Below are positions 26,353 to 35,246 of a DNA stretch of 64,000 nucleotides, in pieces. The position numbers and the translations under genes were made by a program. This DNA comes from Muribaculaceae bacterium. Lineage in GTDB: Bacteria; Bacteroidota; Bacteroidia; Bacteroidales; Muribaculaceae. Under the pieces are notes generated by a model. The model ran no database searches. It saw only the letters and a program-made list of their open reading frames with translations, and had not been told where the DNA came from. How positions within the stretch are numbered: position 1 is the stretch's first letter; each line of letters starts with the position of its first letter. The stretch lies in the NCBI GenBank assembly GCA_023667015.1, contig JAMPAX010000004.1, positions 88,921 to 152,920 of the forward strand, written 5' to 3'.

Positions 26353-26847
26353 TTAATAATCGTAGTCGGAGTCTACGGGAAGAATTCTTGCGAGAATCTC
26401 ACGTGCTTTTTCATGGGACACACCCTCGCGGAGTACTGCAAAGATAGTGTCCGACCCCGGTATTGTACCGAGAATCTCCGGGAAACCACACATATCAATG
26501 TCATAAGCCAACCCATTGGCATAGCCATTACGAGTCTTAATGACAGCAATATTGCCCGAGAATTCGAGAGATATGAAACCACTTGGAAAGTTTGGAGCCT
26601 CACGAATAGCACCATTAGCAAGAAGACGATCCTTCAAGGAATTACTATCCTGGAGAGTGTAAATATACGTACCACGATCGGTGGGGACCTTCACAGTACG
26701 TAGCATCTTCAGGTCGCGCGAGAGGGTAGCCTGAGTTACCCTTATCCCCCTTTCGAGAAGCATTGCTAAGAGCTGATCTTGGTTGGAGATACAATTATTG
26801 TTGATAAGGTCAACAATCTCTCTAACTCGCTTTTTTCGGTCGTTCAT
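26353..26847 (-). CDS. argR: arginine repressor
   Basis: A 164-aa ArgR. The N-terminal winged helix has VTQATLSRDLKML. The C-terminal arginine-binding and hexamerisation domain carries GTIPGSDTIF where E. coli has GTxxGDDT. It should sense arginine and control its synthesis. It is embedded between a bifunctional-nuclease gene (6-base gap) and the ArgC-like gene. I could not define a convincing ARG box nearby. Confidence 0.93.
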   Translation of the reverse strand: MNDRKKRVREIVDLINNNCISNQDQLLAMLLERGIRVTQATLSRDLKMLRTVKVPTDRGTYIYTLQDSNSLKDRLLANGAIREAPNFPSGFISLEFSGNIAVIKTRNGYANGLAYDIDMCGFPEILGTIPGSDTIFAVLREGVSHEKAREILARILPVDSDYDY

Positions 26848-26853
26848 TAGATA

Positions 26854-27522
26854 TTAGAAAGGTAGCTCCGTGGGTTCATCCCCGCGAGATTCAATAATTT
26901 TTTTAATTCTTCCGGCAAGTTCATAGTCTTCATCAGCCACAGCCTTGTCGAGAATATTGGAGAGTTCGCTGACTGTCATAGAATTGTAATCCACCTTCCG
27001 AGCCATAATAGGACTACCTGCCACGCTGATATTTTCCGACACCTCCCGTCTTCTTTCGCTCGAAGATGAGCGACGAGCCTCATCGGGAGAAAAACCAGCC
27101 TCGTTCAAGACCTCAGCTGATGTAAAAATCGGTGCCCCCATCCTGATAGCCAAAGCAATAGCATCCGAGCTACGAGCATCAAGAATAATAAGTTTTCCTA
27201 TCGAATCCTTAATATATAAAGTCGCGGCAAAGACGCCATTGGGGAGTCTGCGGATTGCAATGCGCGTGAGGGTACTGTTGAAGAGATGAATCATATTCGC
27301 CATCAGATCGTGGGTCAGCGGGCGAGGAGTAGCAACATTCTGCAACTTGCACTCAATAGCTTGAGCTTCTGCGTAACCTATTACGATAGGTATACGACGA
27401 TTTCCACCAACCTCTTCAAGAATCATGGCATAGACACCGGACTCTATCTGATTGTAGGTAATACCGATAAGCCGAAGCTCATGGTCGTAGTCTGTATTGT
27501 ATTGATCGTTATTCTGGTTCAT
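26854..27522 (-). CDS. bifunctional nuclease (DUF151) domain protein with UVR motif
   Basis: A 222-aa protein. Residues about 15-150 form the BFN domain (LEEVGGNRRIPIVIGYAEAQA, LDARSSDAIALAIR). A Ser/Arg-rich linker follows. The C-terminus has a UvrB/UvrC-type motif (NILDKAVADEDYELAGRIKKI). Plant BFN proteins have RNase and DNase activity; the bacterial role is unsettled. It overlaps the mnmA end by 14 bases, suggesting translational coupling, and is followed 6 bases later by argR. Confidence 0.88.
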   Translation of the reverse strand: MNQNNDQYNTDYDHELRLIGITYNQIESGVYAMILEEVGGNRRIPIVIGYAEAQAIECKLQNVATPRPLTHDLMANMIHLFNSTLTRIAIRRLPNGVFAATLYIKDSIGKLIILDARSSDAIALAIRMGAPIFTSAEVLNEAGFSPDEARRSSSSERRREVSENISVAGSPIMARKVDYNSMTVSELSNILDKAVADEDYELAGRIKKIIESRGDEPTELPF

Positions 27523-28669
27523 ATTTTTGGATATGGCGCCGTTTTCTGCGCCTTGAAGTCTGAGGTAGGGATATCATTCCCGACCCCAGGCAAATTTTAT
27601 TGTCGGGAGAATATATGACAGCAAACTGTCCGGGAGCTATTCCCTGAACATCCTCGTCTGATTCTATAACGTATGAGATACCATCCAAGTTGCGGAGCAC
27701 GGCGGGGGTAAAATCGGGAGAATGGCGATTTTTAAAGACTATCCTCAGAGAATTCCCCACAGCTTGCACCTTGATTGATTCAGGCATTTCATTGCGCTCT
27801 GTCTCCTCAAAAGGATTGCCTGAAATCCAATTCATCTCCTCTAAGGGAAGGATGCGACCATATTGGCGAGTAGTATCATAACCATTTGAAACATATATGA
27901 CATTGTCTCTGACGTTCTTCTTAACTACAAACCATGGACCGCCACTTAGGCCGAGACCCTTTCGCTGTCCGATTGTATAAAACCAGAAGCCATTATGTTC
28001 ACCAATCTTCTTACCCGTTTCAAGTTCCACCACCGATCCCTTGCGCTCACCAAGGTGGCGGCGGATAAAATCAGAATAATTAATTTTTCCAAGGAAGCAA
28101 ATCCCCTGAGAATCCTTACGCGTAGCATTGGGAAGAGCTGCTTCGGCTGCAATCCGGCGCACCTCACTCTTTGGAATTTCACCGAGTGGTAACATAAGAT
28201 GGCTCAACTGGCTATAGGAAATCTGGGCAAGAAAATCAGTCTGATCCTTTACCGGATCTACAGCCGTCCCCAGATAGAAACGACCGTTCTCCTCAATGAC
28301 GCGTGCATAATGTCCCGTAGCTGTTTTGTCATACAAATGTCCCCAACGTTGCTCAAAGAATCCGAACTTTATAAGCTTATTACACATCATGTCCGGATGG
28401 GGAGTAAGGCCCTTAGCCACCGTTTTCAACGTATAGTCCATGACATGGTCCCAATACTCCTGATGAAGACTGACAATCTCCAATGGCAGACCATATTTGC
28501 GGGCTATCAGTTGACAAAGCTCAATATCTTCTTCAGCGGAGCAGTCACCCTCACCATTATCCATACCGATACGTATATAGAATAGGTGTAAGTCGTGACC
28601 CTCCTTCCATAGCTTGTGGACCACAACGGCACTATCCACACCGCCCGATACCAAAACAGCAATCTTCAT
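27509..28669 (-). CDS. mnmA: tRNA-specific 2-thiouridylase
   Basis: A 386-aa enzyme with the PP-loop SGGVDSA at residues 8-14. Two catalytic Cys are present: C96 in DMMCNKLIKF and C191 in DSQGICFLG. It thiolates U34 of Glu, Gln and Lys tRNAs. It starts 3 bases after the DoxX gene and its end overlaps the BFN gene. The C-terminal beta domain is complete. Confidence 0.95.
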   Translation of the reverse strand: MKIAVLVSGGVDSAVVVHKLWKEGHDLHLFYIRIGMDNGEGDCSAEEDIELCQLIARKYGLPLEIVSLHQEYWDHVMDYTLKTVAKGLTPHPDMMCNKLIKFGFFEQRWGHLYDKTATGHYARVIEENGRFYLGTAVDPVKDQTDFLAQISYSQLSHLMLPLGEIPKSEVRRIAAEAALPNATRKDSQGICFLGKINYSDFIRRHLGERKGSVVELETGKKIGEHNGFWFYTIGQRKGLGLSGGPWFVVKKNVRDNVIYVSNGYDTTRQYGRILPLEEMNWISGNPFEETERNEMPESIKVQAVGNSLRIVFKNRHSPDFTPAVLRNLDGISYVIESDEDVQGIAPGQFAVIYSPDNKICLGSGMISLPQTSRRRKRRHIQKYEPE

Positions 28670-28672
28670 CGG

Positions 28673-29167
28673 CTAAACCTCCTCAAGTTCATCCTCATTG
28701 CGATTCTCAGAATGGAGGAGATGCAGGGAGAGGAAATAGTCTACCGACACCTTGCCGGGACCGACAATCCACAAAAAGAAATATATGCCGAGAAACATCA
28801 TCGGCAGGAATCCGGGGGTCATCCAGTCGAAAAGAGGAGCCTCCACCGGATTTGTAAGCACATAGTACTCCGCATGCACCATAGCAACGAATGGCAGAAG
28901 AATCATCAAGCGAGTCATAAAACCCGCCATAATAAAGAGCGATGCACCAATTTCGATAGCAATCATGACTATCAGAGAGGTTTCCGACGACATACCCAAG
29001 ACAGTAGGGAACACCGAGCGTAGCAAATCAAAATGTATTATTTGGCGCACTCCAAACTGTATCAACATGATACCAACAAAAAGACGCAAAAACAATCGTC
29101 CCATATTAGGATATGAATACCCCGTGGACTTAAAATATATTTGCTTAATGATATCCGGTAGAGACAT
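28673..29167 (-). CDS. DoxX-family membrane protein
   Basis: A 164-aa protein with four predicted membrane helices in the DoxX pattern (LRLFVGIMLIQFGVRQI, then IAIEIGASLFIMAGFMTR, LPFVAMVHAEYY and FLGIYFFLWIV). Members are small quinone-related or redox-associated inner-membrane proteins, mostly of unknown role. It lies 33 bases after the DUF5106 gene and 3 bases before mnmA. Confidence 0.85.
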   Translation of the reverse strand: MSLPDIIKQIYFKSTGYSYPNMGRLFLRLFVGIMLIQFGVRQIIHFDLLRSVFPTVLGMSSETSLIVMIAIEIGASLFIMAGFMTRLMILLPFVAMVHAEYYVLTNPVEAPLFDWMTPGFLPMMFLGIYFFLWIVGPGKVSVDYFLSLHLLHSENRNEDELEEV

Positions 29168-29200
29168 TTTCTATTGAAATAACTGGTTTTATAGTAATGA

Positions 29201-30142
29201 TTATTTAACGTCAACGACCGAAAGAGCCAGAGATAGGGCCTGACTGAAATTCAGATTTTTGCCAAGAAGCTTCCCCTGGCCATCAACCACAAAGAAAGAT
29301 GGAAAATCTCGGATATCGAGCTGCTCCGTCAGATTCGGATTGCCTCCCAAATTCCAATTCTTGGGATATGAAGAGAACAAGATATCCATCCCCAAGTCCG
29401 ACTCCTCAATATTTATAAAAGAAACGGAGATTTTACCGGCTTCTATATTTTCATTGAGTTGTCTGTTGACCGAAAGATAATTCTTCGCCAGGCGACAGTT
29501 GTCACAGTCCGGGTCTCCAAACTCTATGATGTTTACCGGAGCCGTAGGCTTAAACGTAACCTTATTTCCGGAAATATCTATGTATGAGAAATCCGCGAGT
29601 TTGGTACCATGCATCGATGTAAGGATGCGACGTTGCTGGTCGGCATATCTGATCTTACGAGCCTTGTCAATTTTCTTGGTAGAGGCAACTCCCTCGAGAA
29701 ACCTCAGATATACATCATCAATCCATACCTTCGCACGTGGACCATACAAATTGTCTTCCGCAGCCTTGACAAATTGAATCATCAAAACCGGGTTCTTTTT
29801 GATTTTACTTACAAGTTCACCTACACTTTTGAGTACCACATCCCTGTCGGCATGACTCATAAAGGCCGTATAGGTAGCAAACGCATCATTAAGTGCAACT
29901 TGACTCACCGGCTGTTTAGCCTTGAAATCCATAGGATTCCAGAAATTCTTCATCAGATAGTTGGTCTTTGAAACCAAATCCGGGAGATCTTCCGGTGCGG
30001 TGGGATATTCAAACAGAGGGTCAATGACTAGCACCCCGGCTATAGAGTCCGACTGTATACTATCCTGAGCCGACGAGGGAAGGATGCCGAGAAGTAATGC
30101 TACCGACACCAATGAGATTTTAAATATCTTATTCAAAATCAT
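29201..30142 (-). CDS. DUF5106/thioredoxin-like secreted protein
   Basis: A 313-aa protein starting MILNKIFKIS at 30142, so that the signal peptide (cleavage near SSAQ) has a normal length. Residues 45-150 are an all-helical DUF5106-type region. Residues 180-313 form a thioredoxin-like domain with C213DNC216 in FGDPDCDNCRLA and the cis-Pro segment IRDFPSFFVVDG. It probably exchanges thiols in the periplasm. It is the second gene after the SGNH hydrolase (36-base gap). Confidence 0.8.
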   Translation of the reverse strand: MILNKIFKISLVSVALLLGILPSSAQDSIQSDSIAGVLVIDPLFEYPTAPEDLPDLVSKTNYLMKNFWNPMDFKAKQPVSQVALNDAFATYTAFMSHADRDVVLKSVGELVSKIKKNPVLMIQFVKAAEDNLYGPRAKVWIDDVYLRFLEGVASTKKIDKARKIRYADQQRRILTSMHGTKLADFSYIDISGNKVTFKPTAPVNIIEFGDPDCDNCRLAKNYLSVNRQLNENIEAGKISVSFINIEESDLGMDILFSSYPKNWNLGGNPNLTEQLDIRDFPSFFVVDGQGKLLGKNLNFSQALSLALSVVDVK

Positions 30143-30178
30143 GATTCTGTAAAATTTCAAAAAAAATTGATAAAGAGA

Positions 30179-30850
30179 TTAGTCAAGATATGGCTTTATA
30201 AGCTCCATCCAGGCCTTATAGCCCTTACCATTAAGATGAAGACCGTCAAAAGTATAGTCCCTAATAAGCCGACCTGAGGATTTATCTTCAAGTGCCGGCC
30301 AAAGATCTATGTATTCAGAATCATAGCGTGAGGCAATTTCCTTAAGGCGGAAATTGAGAGCCTGGATAACATTTTCTTTACCGATGAGAGCCTTATATCT
30401 TTTAAATGAATTATTTATCGGCATTAAACTCTGAATGTAAAGCTTAGTATCGGGCGACTGGGTGCGAATATCCTTCACGAGCTGTTCATATCTATCAGCA
30501 AGTTGGTCGGCAGATAAGCCATGGCTCACATCGTTGATACCTATAAGGAGAAAAATCTTGCGGGGATGCCATCTTGTAATCTGATCAAGGCGTTTTCTGA
30601 CGCCATTGATTACATCACTCTGAATACCACGGTTTTTGACATCCGATTGATCCAAGAGCTCATGAAACTCTCCACCATCAGTGATAGAATTCCCGAGGAA
30701 AACAATATCGCAACTATCAATTGGAAGCACCTCGAAAAGACTCGTGCGCTGCTTCCAATAGTCGCTTTCAGCCTTAGCCGAAATCGGCAACAAGAGCCCA
30801 ACCAAAGAAAGGAGGGAGAAGAGACCAATCGTCATAAAATATTTATTCAT
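30179..30850 (-). CDS. SGNH/GDSL-type secreted hydrolase
   Basis: A 223-aa protein with a signal peptide (MNKYFMTIGLFSLLS..., cleavage near SAKA). SGNH blocks: GNSITDG (nucleophile Ser), NRGIQSD (Gly), GINDV (Asn) and DGLHLNGKGY (Asp/His). It is likely an esterase acting on acylated sugars or lipids in the periplasm. I start at 30850, four codons after another in-frame ATG. A consensus promoter lies upstream at 30929-30959. It heads the long minus-strand run to ligA. Confidence 0.88.
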   Translation of the reverse strand: MNKYFMTIGLFSLLSLVGLLLPISAKAESDYWKQRTSLFEVLPIDSCDIVFLGNSITDGGEFHELLDQSDVKNRGIQSDVINGVRKRLDQITRWHPRKIFLLIGINDVSHGLSADQLADRYEQLVKDIRTQSPDTKLYIQSLMPINNSFKRYKALIGKENVIQALNFRLKEIASRYDSEYIDLWPALEDKSSGRLIRDYTFDGLHLNGKGYKAWMELIKPYLD

Positions 30851-30928
30851 AATCGTATTCACAAATATTCATACTGTGGGACAACATACATCTATCAACA
30901 CATGCAACCCGCAAATATTATAAGCATA

Positions 30929-30959
30929 CAAAGGTAAGGGAATTTTATTAAATTTTCAA
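30929..30959 (-). promoter_or_regulatory. promoter of the SGNH hydrolase run
   Basis: On the minus strand CTTG (with TTG at plus 30957-30959) is 20 bases before TACCTTTG (plus 30929-30936), a full -33/-7 match. The start near 30924 leaves a leader of about 75 bases. Confidence 0.75.
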
Positions 30960-31054
30960 GGAAGAAATGAATTAAATAATAAGGAAGTTGAGAGCATCGA
31001 AATGGCCATTGCACCTCTTATTGGAAACTTTGGGGGGCGAATTTAAACTTTATA

Positions 31055-31086
31055 TTTGTCAAAATTTGGAGAATTTATTAAATTTG
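31055..31086 (+). promoter_or_regulatory. promoter of the aminotransferase gene, possibly tandem
   Basis: TTTG (31055-31058), 20 bases, then TAAATTTG (31079-31086). The -33 element is itself the end of a second TAnnTTTG (31051-31058) with TTTG 18 bases earlier at 31029-31032, so two overlapping promoters are possible. Confidence 0.8.
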
Positions 31087-31113
31087 CACAGAAAGAATAA
31101 ATACTGAAAAATT

Positions 31114-32313
31114 ATGCCAAAGATATCAATGCGTGGCATCGATATGCCCGCCTCTCCTATTCGCAAACTTGCGCCATATGCCATCGAAGCTCAGGCTCGT
31201 GGAATAAAAATCCTATCTCTCAACATTGGTCAGCCCGACCTTCCGACGCCACCGTCAGCTCTGAAGGCTCTCCACAATATTGATCGCAAAGTGCTGGAAT
31301 ATTCCCCCAGCGACGGTCTCCCCTCACTGCGCGCCAAAATGGCAGAGTACTATGGTCGCTTCGGCATCGAAGTTGCTCCGGGACAAATAATCATCACCTG
31401 TGGAGGCTCTGAGGCCGTATTGCTAGCCTTCCTTTCCACACTCAACCCCGGGGATGAAGTTATCATCCCGGAGCCGGCATATGCCAACTACGTATCCTTT
31501 TCGAAAATTGCCGGTGCTAAGATTATTGGATTGCCCACACGTATTGAAGATGGCTTCGCCCTTCCCTCAATTGAGGAGATTGAAAAGCTAATCACACCCA
31601 ATACCAAGGCGATTATGATTTGTAATCCCAACAATCCTACGGGCTACGTATACTCAAACGAAGAGATGATGAAGCTTGCCACCATCGTCAAGAAACATGA
31701 CCTCTTCCTATTCTCTGACGAAGTATATCGCGAATTCTGCTACAAGGGTCATCCTGCCATCTCCGCCTTGCAGCTCGAAGGGGTGGAAGAGCAGGTGGTA
31801 GTCATCGACTCCGTTTCCAAGCGATACAACGAATGTGGTATCCGAGTAGGCAATATTGTCACCCGAAACAAAGAGCTCCGCGACGTTATCATGAAATTCT
31901 GCCAGGCTCGCCTCAGCCCCCCGCTTTTAGGCCAGATTGTAGCAGAAGCCTCCATTGATACTGAACCGGAATATCTCAACGCCGCTTTTGAAGAATACCG
32001 TCAGCGTCGCGACTTCCTGCTCCGCGGACTCAATGAGATACCGGGAGTATATTCACCCATGCCGGAAGGTGCTTTCTACACCGTAGCCCGTCTTCCTATC
32101 GACAGTTCTGAAAAGTTCTGCCGCTGGTGTCTCGAAGAATTCAGCTACAACGGCAGCACAGTCTTTATGGCACCGGCAGCCGGCTTCTATACAATTCCAG
32201 GAATGGGACTTGATGAAGTCAGAATAGCTTACGTTTTAAAGAGAGAAGACCTTGAAGAGGCCCTCGTAGTACTCCGCAAGGCCCTCGAAGCATATCCAGG
32301 ACGTAAGAAGTAA
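31114..32313 (+). CDS. PLP-dependent aminotransferase (aspartate aminotransferase-like)
   Basis: A 399-aa class I aminotransferase with PLP Lys K236 in DSVSKRYNECGIRVG. SLNIGQPDLPTPP lies near the N-terminus, CNPNNPTGYVYS in the middle, and the C-terminal Arg region LDEVRIAYVLKRE at the end. Substrate specificity is not fixed; aspartate or broad specificity is likely for this subgroup. It has its own promoter and no clear terminator. Downstream 32314-32570 contains only palindromes and direct repeats. Confidence 0.9.
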   Translation: MPKISMRGIDMPASPIRKLAPYAIEAQARGIKILSLNIGQPDLPTPPSALKALHNIDRKVLEYSPSDGLPSLRAKMAEYYGRFGIEVAPGQIIITCGGSEAVLLAFLSTLNPGDEVIIPEPAYANYVSFSKIAGAKIIGLPTRIEDGFALPSIEEIEKLITPNTKAIMICNPNNPTGYVYSNEEMMKLATIVKKHDLFLFSDEVYREFCYKGHPAISALQLEGVEEQVVVIDSVSKRYNECGIRVGNIVTRNKELRDVIMKFCQARLSPPLLGQIVAEASIDTEPEYLNAAFEEYRQRRDFLLRGLNEIPGVYSPMPEGAFYTVARLPIDSSEKFCRWCLEEFSYNGSTVFMAPAAGFYTIPGMGLDEVRIAYVLKREDLEEALVVLRKALEAYPGRKK

Positions 32314-32428
32314 TTTGACTCAGTAATCAAGATCGCAGTACGACATGGACTACTGAAGGATATAGGTTAGAGGTTCCAGATCAAGTAGGTTGCAAACTAT
32401 TATCTGTCGAAAGATTGAATTTTCAGTC

Positions 32429-32528
32429 CTCGTAGGTTTGCAACCCACGAGAGATTGCTCCTACTTGCTGTGGGTTACAAACCCATAGCTACTATAGACG
32501 TGATTATAAAACCCACAGCTACTATAGT
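32429..32528. repeat. GTGGGTT-family palindromes and a 20-base direct repeat
   Basis: A 10-base-arm palindrome at 32429-32451 (CTCGTAGGTT TGC AACCCACGAG, one mismatch) and a second at 32468-32488 (CTGTGGGT/ACCCATAG). The segment AAACCCAYAGCTACTATAG occurs twice, at 32479 and 32509, with a 30-base period. The family also includes the terminator stem at 600-620. Confidence 0.8.
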
Positions 32529-32570
32529 CTATAAAATTTGGAAATTTTGCCCCAGTTGAATACCATAATA

Positions 32571-34067
32571 ATGATTAGAAATTTTTTACTCTCTTTTTCA
32601 CTTGGAGTGTCGCTGATTGCCTCTGCAGAGACCTTCGAAAGCAATGGCCTCACCTTCAGCGTTGTAGACAATAGTCAGAAGCTCGTAGAAGTGGCTCGAA
32701 TGTTACCTGTCAGTGGCGAAGGTGAAGATGCCGTCTATAACACCTCAGTCGTTGTTCCGGCAACTGTAGTAAACTCCGGAGTGGAGTACACTGTAGCTGG
32801 CATTGGCAACTATGCTTTTGAAAACGTATATAATATGGAAAGCATTATCCTTCCGGAAAGTATCGGCTACATTGGCAATTCAGCGTTCGACCACTGTCTG
32901 GCTCTGAGAAATGTGAATCTCCCCGAAAGAATAACTCAATTAGGGCAATCAGCTTTCAGTTGCTGTGAGTCACTGACATCGATAGAACTTCCTTCGAATA
33001 TAACGATTATCCCGGAGAATACATTCAACTATTGCATTAGTCTTAAGACAATCAAGACTCGCGGACAGATTAATACGATTGGTGACTATGCATTTGAGAG
33101 GTGTGAGGAGCTCATAGATATAGCGGATATTGAGGGGGCTCTTCATTGGGGCACCGGTGCCTTTTCCAAGTGTCGCTCACTAACCTCTGTATCTTTACCT
33201 CCGGCGTTGGTTTCGCTGGGCACATCCGTCTTCAGTGGATGCTCCTCTCTGCGCGAGGCAAACATTCCTGAAAGTCTTCGCGAAGTACCCGCCTATCTTT
33301 TCCGGGATTGTTCAGAGCTTAACAACATTGAACTTCCGGAAAATCTGACAACCATTGATGAATATGCCTTTACCAATTGTGCCGGACTGAAGTCAATAAC
33401 AATTCATCAGGCCGTAACCTCCATTGGCAAGGAAGCATTCAGTGGCTGCAGTGGCCTGGAATCTTTATATTTAAGGATGAAGGATGCAACAATAGGTGTT
33501 CGCACATTTGCCAACTGTAAAGAGCTGACAAATATAACTCTCAATGGGGTAACCTCACTGGGGGAGGGAGCCTTTGAAAATTGCACCAGTCTTAAAGAGC
33601 TGATTATCCTCCAGAACATGGAAGAGATAGGAGGATATGCGTTCCACGGCTGCTCATCGCTCACCGACATTTACGTATGGAACGATTATGCTCCGGCACT
33701 TACAGCCACGACATTCGACCGCGAGACAGAATTGCTGGCAAATCTCTACGTAAAGGAAGGAAGCGAAAAGCTATACCTACAGAGTTCATATTGGCAAGAT
33801 TTCCGTACAATTGAGGCAAGCGACCATCTGCCGGAAACGGGCGTTGGCGTCAGAGATATTATGGCAGAAGAGATGCCGGAGATTACCCTTATTGGGAACA
33901 CTCTGACAATCAAAGGAGATTGCGACGACATCGCAATCTATTCAATTGAGGGACAAACGATAGCGACAGCCTCAATAGTGGTAGGCTCACTCTGCGTAGA
34001 ACTTCCCGGCAATGGCATTTATATTGTCAGAGTTGGACAGCAAACGAAGAAAATAATGGTGAGATGA
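32571..34067 (+). CDS. BspA-like leucine-rich repeat secreted protein with type IX-like C-terminal tail
   Basis: A 498-aa protein. The signal peptide MIRNFLLSFSLGVSLIASA sets the ATG at 32571. About twelve LRR_5 repeats of 22-24 residues follow, each with an AFxxCxxLxxIxLP pattern. The last 60 residues form a beta domain ending GIYIVRVGQQTKKIMVR, the pattern of type IX secretion sorting tails, so it is probably surface-attached. BspA-type proteins often mediate binding to host or other bacteria. Its stop overlaps the Yip1-like start by 4 bases. Confidence 0.87.
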   Translation: MIRNFLLSFSLGVSLIASAETFESNGLTFSVVDNSQKLVEVARMLPVSGEGEDAVYNTSVVVPATVVNSGVEYTVAGIGNYAFENVYNMESIILPESIGYIGNSAFDHCLALRNVNLPERITQLGQSAFSCCESLTSIELPSNITIIPENTFNYCISLKTIKTRGQINTIGDYAFERCEELIDIADIEGALHWGTGAFSKCRSLTSVSLPPALVSLGTSVFSGCSSLREANIPESLREVPAYLFRDCSELNNIELPENLTTIDEYAFTNCAGLKSITIHQAVTSIGKEAFSGCSGLESLYLRMKDATIGVRTFANCKELTNITLNGVTSLGEGAFENCTSLKELIILQNMEEIGGYAFHGCSSLTDIYVWNDYAPALTATTFDRETELLANLYVKEGSEKLYLQSSYWQDFRTIEASDHLPETGVGVRDIMAEEMPEITLIGNTLTIKGDCDDIAIYSIEGQTIATASIVVGSLCVELPGNGIYIVRVGQQTKKIMVR

Positions 34068-34705
34068 CGCCACAAGATATAGACAACTATCAGATAGAAG
34101 ATACCGAAGAAGAAACCAACGTCGACCCCTCAGGCAAAAAGCATAAGGGGTCGACAAAAAACGTTATTCTACTTCTGTTGGAAATCATGGTCAACCCGAC
34201 CCAAGGATGGAAAACCTTCCGGCGGGCAAGGCTAAGACCGGAGGAGGTTGCCAATGGTTGTTTCTATCCTTTGGCAGGACTGGCCGCTCTTTCTTCTTTT
34301 GCGGATTTCATATATAATCCGGGGGCTACAATATCCGGAGTACTTTCAGGGGGATTGATTACCTTTATCAGCATCTTCTTAGGATATTATATTTGCCTGG
34401 CCTTTATGAAAATATCATTTCCTAAAGAATGCCGAGAAATCGCTGAGTCCGACTTTATTAAAGAAATGACAATGATGATGCTCTCTACGCTCTCCCTCTT
34501 CGACATAGTGCGTTCCCTGTTGCCAATGTTTGAGACTCTCTTGGTATTTCTTCCCATCTGGACAATTTTCCTCATCACCCGAAGTATCCGCTTTATGCAT
34601 CCTCCTCAAGATCATTCTACATCTATGACGGTGTTGAGCTGTGTGGCTGTAATAGGAGCCCCGGTACTAACATCTTGGCTCTTCGGCATCATCATCCCTC
34701 GATGA
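34064..34705 (+). CDS. Yip1-family-like membrane protein
   Basis: A 213-aa protein with an acidic, soluble N-terminus (about 40 residues). MVNPTQGWKTFRR, a typical Yip1-domain lead-in, is followed by about five hydrophobic helices. It overlaps the LRR gene by ATGA and is 18 bases before smpB, so all three are likely co-transcribed. Function unknown in bacteria. Confidence 0.75.
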   Translation: MTPQDIDNYQIEDTEEETNVDPSGKKHKGSTKNVILLLLEIMVNPTQGWKTFRRARLRPEEVANGCFYPLAGLAALSSFADFIYNPGATISGVLSGGLITFISIFLGYYICLAFMKISFPKECREIAESDFIKEMTMMMLSTLSLFDIVRSLLPMFETLLVFLPIWTIFLITRSIRFMHPPQDHSTSMTVLSCVAVIGAPVLTSWLFGIIIPR

Positions 34706-34723
34706 AAGACTATAATTTACACT

Positions 34724-35182
34724 ATGAAAGCAAACCAGGTAAACATAAAGAACAAGCGAGCTAATTTCGATTACGAGATTTCCGACACATTCAATGCCGG
34801 CATAGTACTGACCGGCACTGAGATAAAGTCGATACGCGAAGGGAAAGCCTCACTGACCGACACGTATTGTGTCGTGGATAATGGTGAAGTATGGGTCAAG
34901 GGTATGCATATATCTGAATATTCCTTTGGCAGCTACAACAACCATAGCGTACGTCGCGATCGCAAGTTGCTTCTGAACCGCAAAGAGATTGCCAAATTGC
35001 AGAAAGCCGTGGAAGATCCCGGCTATACTATTGTGCCTATAAAGATTTTCATCAATGAACGCGGTTTTGCCAAGCTGATAATTGGAATAGGTAGGGGTAA
35101 AAAACAGTATGATAAGCGGCAGAGCATCCGTGAGCGCGAAGACAAGCGCAATCTCCAGCGCGTCATGCAGAAACCACGATAA
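34724..35182 (+). CDS. smpB: SsrA-binding protein
   Basis: A 152-aa SmpB of standard size: [20 protein letters not shown] at the start, [14 protein letters not shown], and a basic C-terminal tail ([19 protein letters not shown]) that enters the ribosomal mRNA channel. It works with tmRNA to rescue stalled ribosomes. The tmRNA gene is not in the window. A palindrome of the CAAGTTTC type follows the stop codon. Confidence 0.97.
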   Translation: MKANQVNIKNKRANFDYEISDTFNAGIVLTGTEIKSIREGKASLTDTYCVVDNGEVWVKGMHISEYSFGSYNNHSVRRDRKLLLNRKEIAKLQKAVEDPGYTIVPIKIFINERGFAKLIIGIGRGKKQYDKRQSIREREDKRNLQRVMQKPR

Positions 35183-35186
35183 ATAC

Positions 35187-35238
35187 TCATGTTTCAAATT
35201 GCAAAGCAACTTGAAACATGAAGGTTAGAGGTTAGAGG
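35187..35238 (+). repeat. CAAGTTTC-type palindrome plus heptad tail after smpB
   Basis: Arms 35187-35202 and 35206-35221 pair with one mismatch around AAA. They are followed by two GGTTAGA units (35224-35237). The same palindrome-then-heptad order occurs after the DUF3127 gene (51710) and after fusA2 (58885). Confidence 0.8.
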
Positions 35239-35246
35239 ACGCTGAT

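Noticed and set aside
32479..32528. Possible CRISPR-like direct repeat (also at 37601-37651)
   Set aside because: Only two copies at each place, spacers of 7-10 bases, no cas genes.
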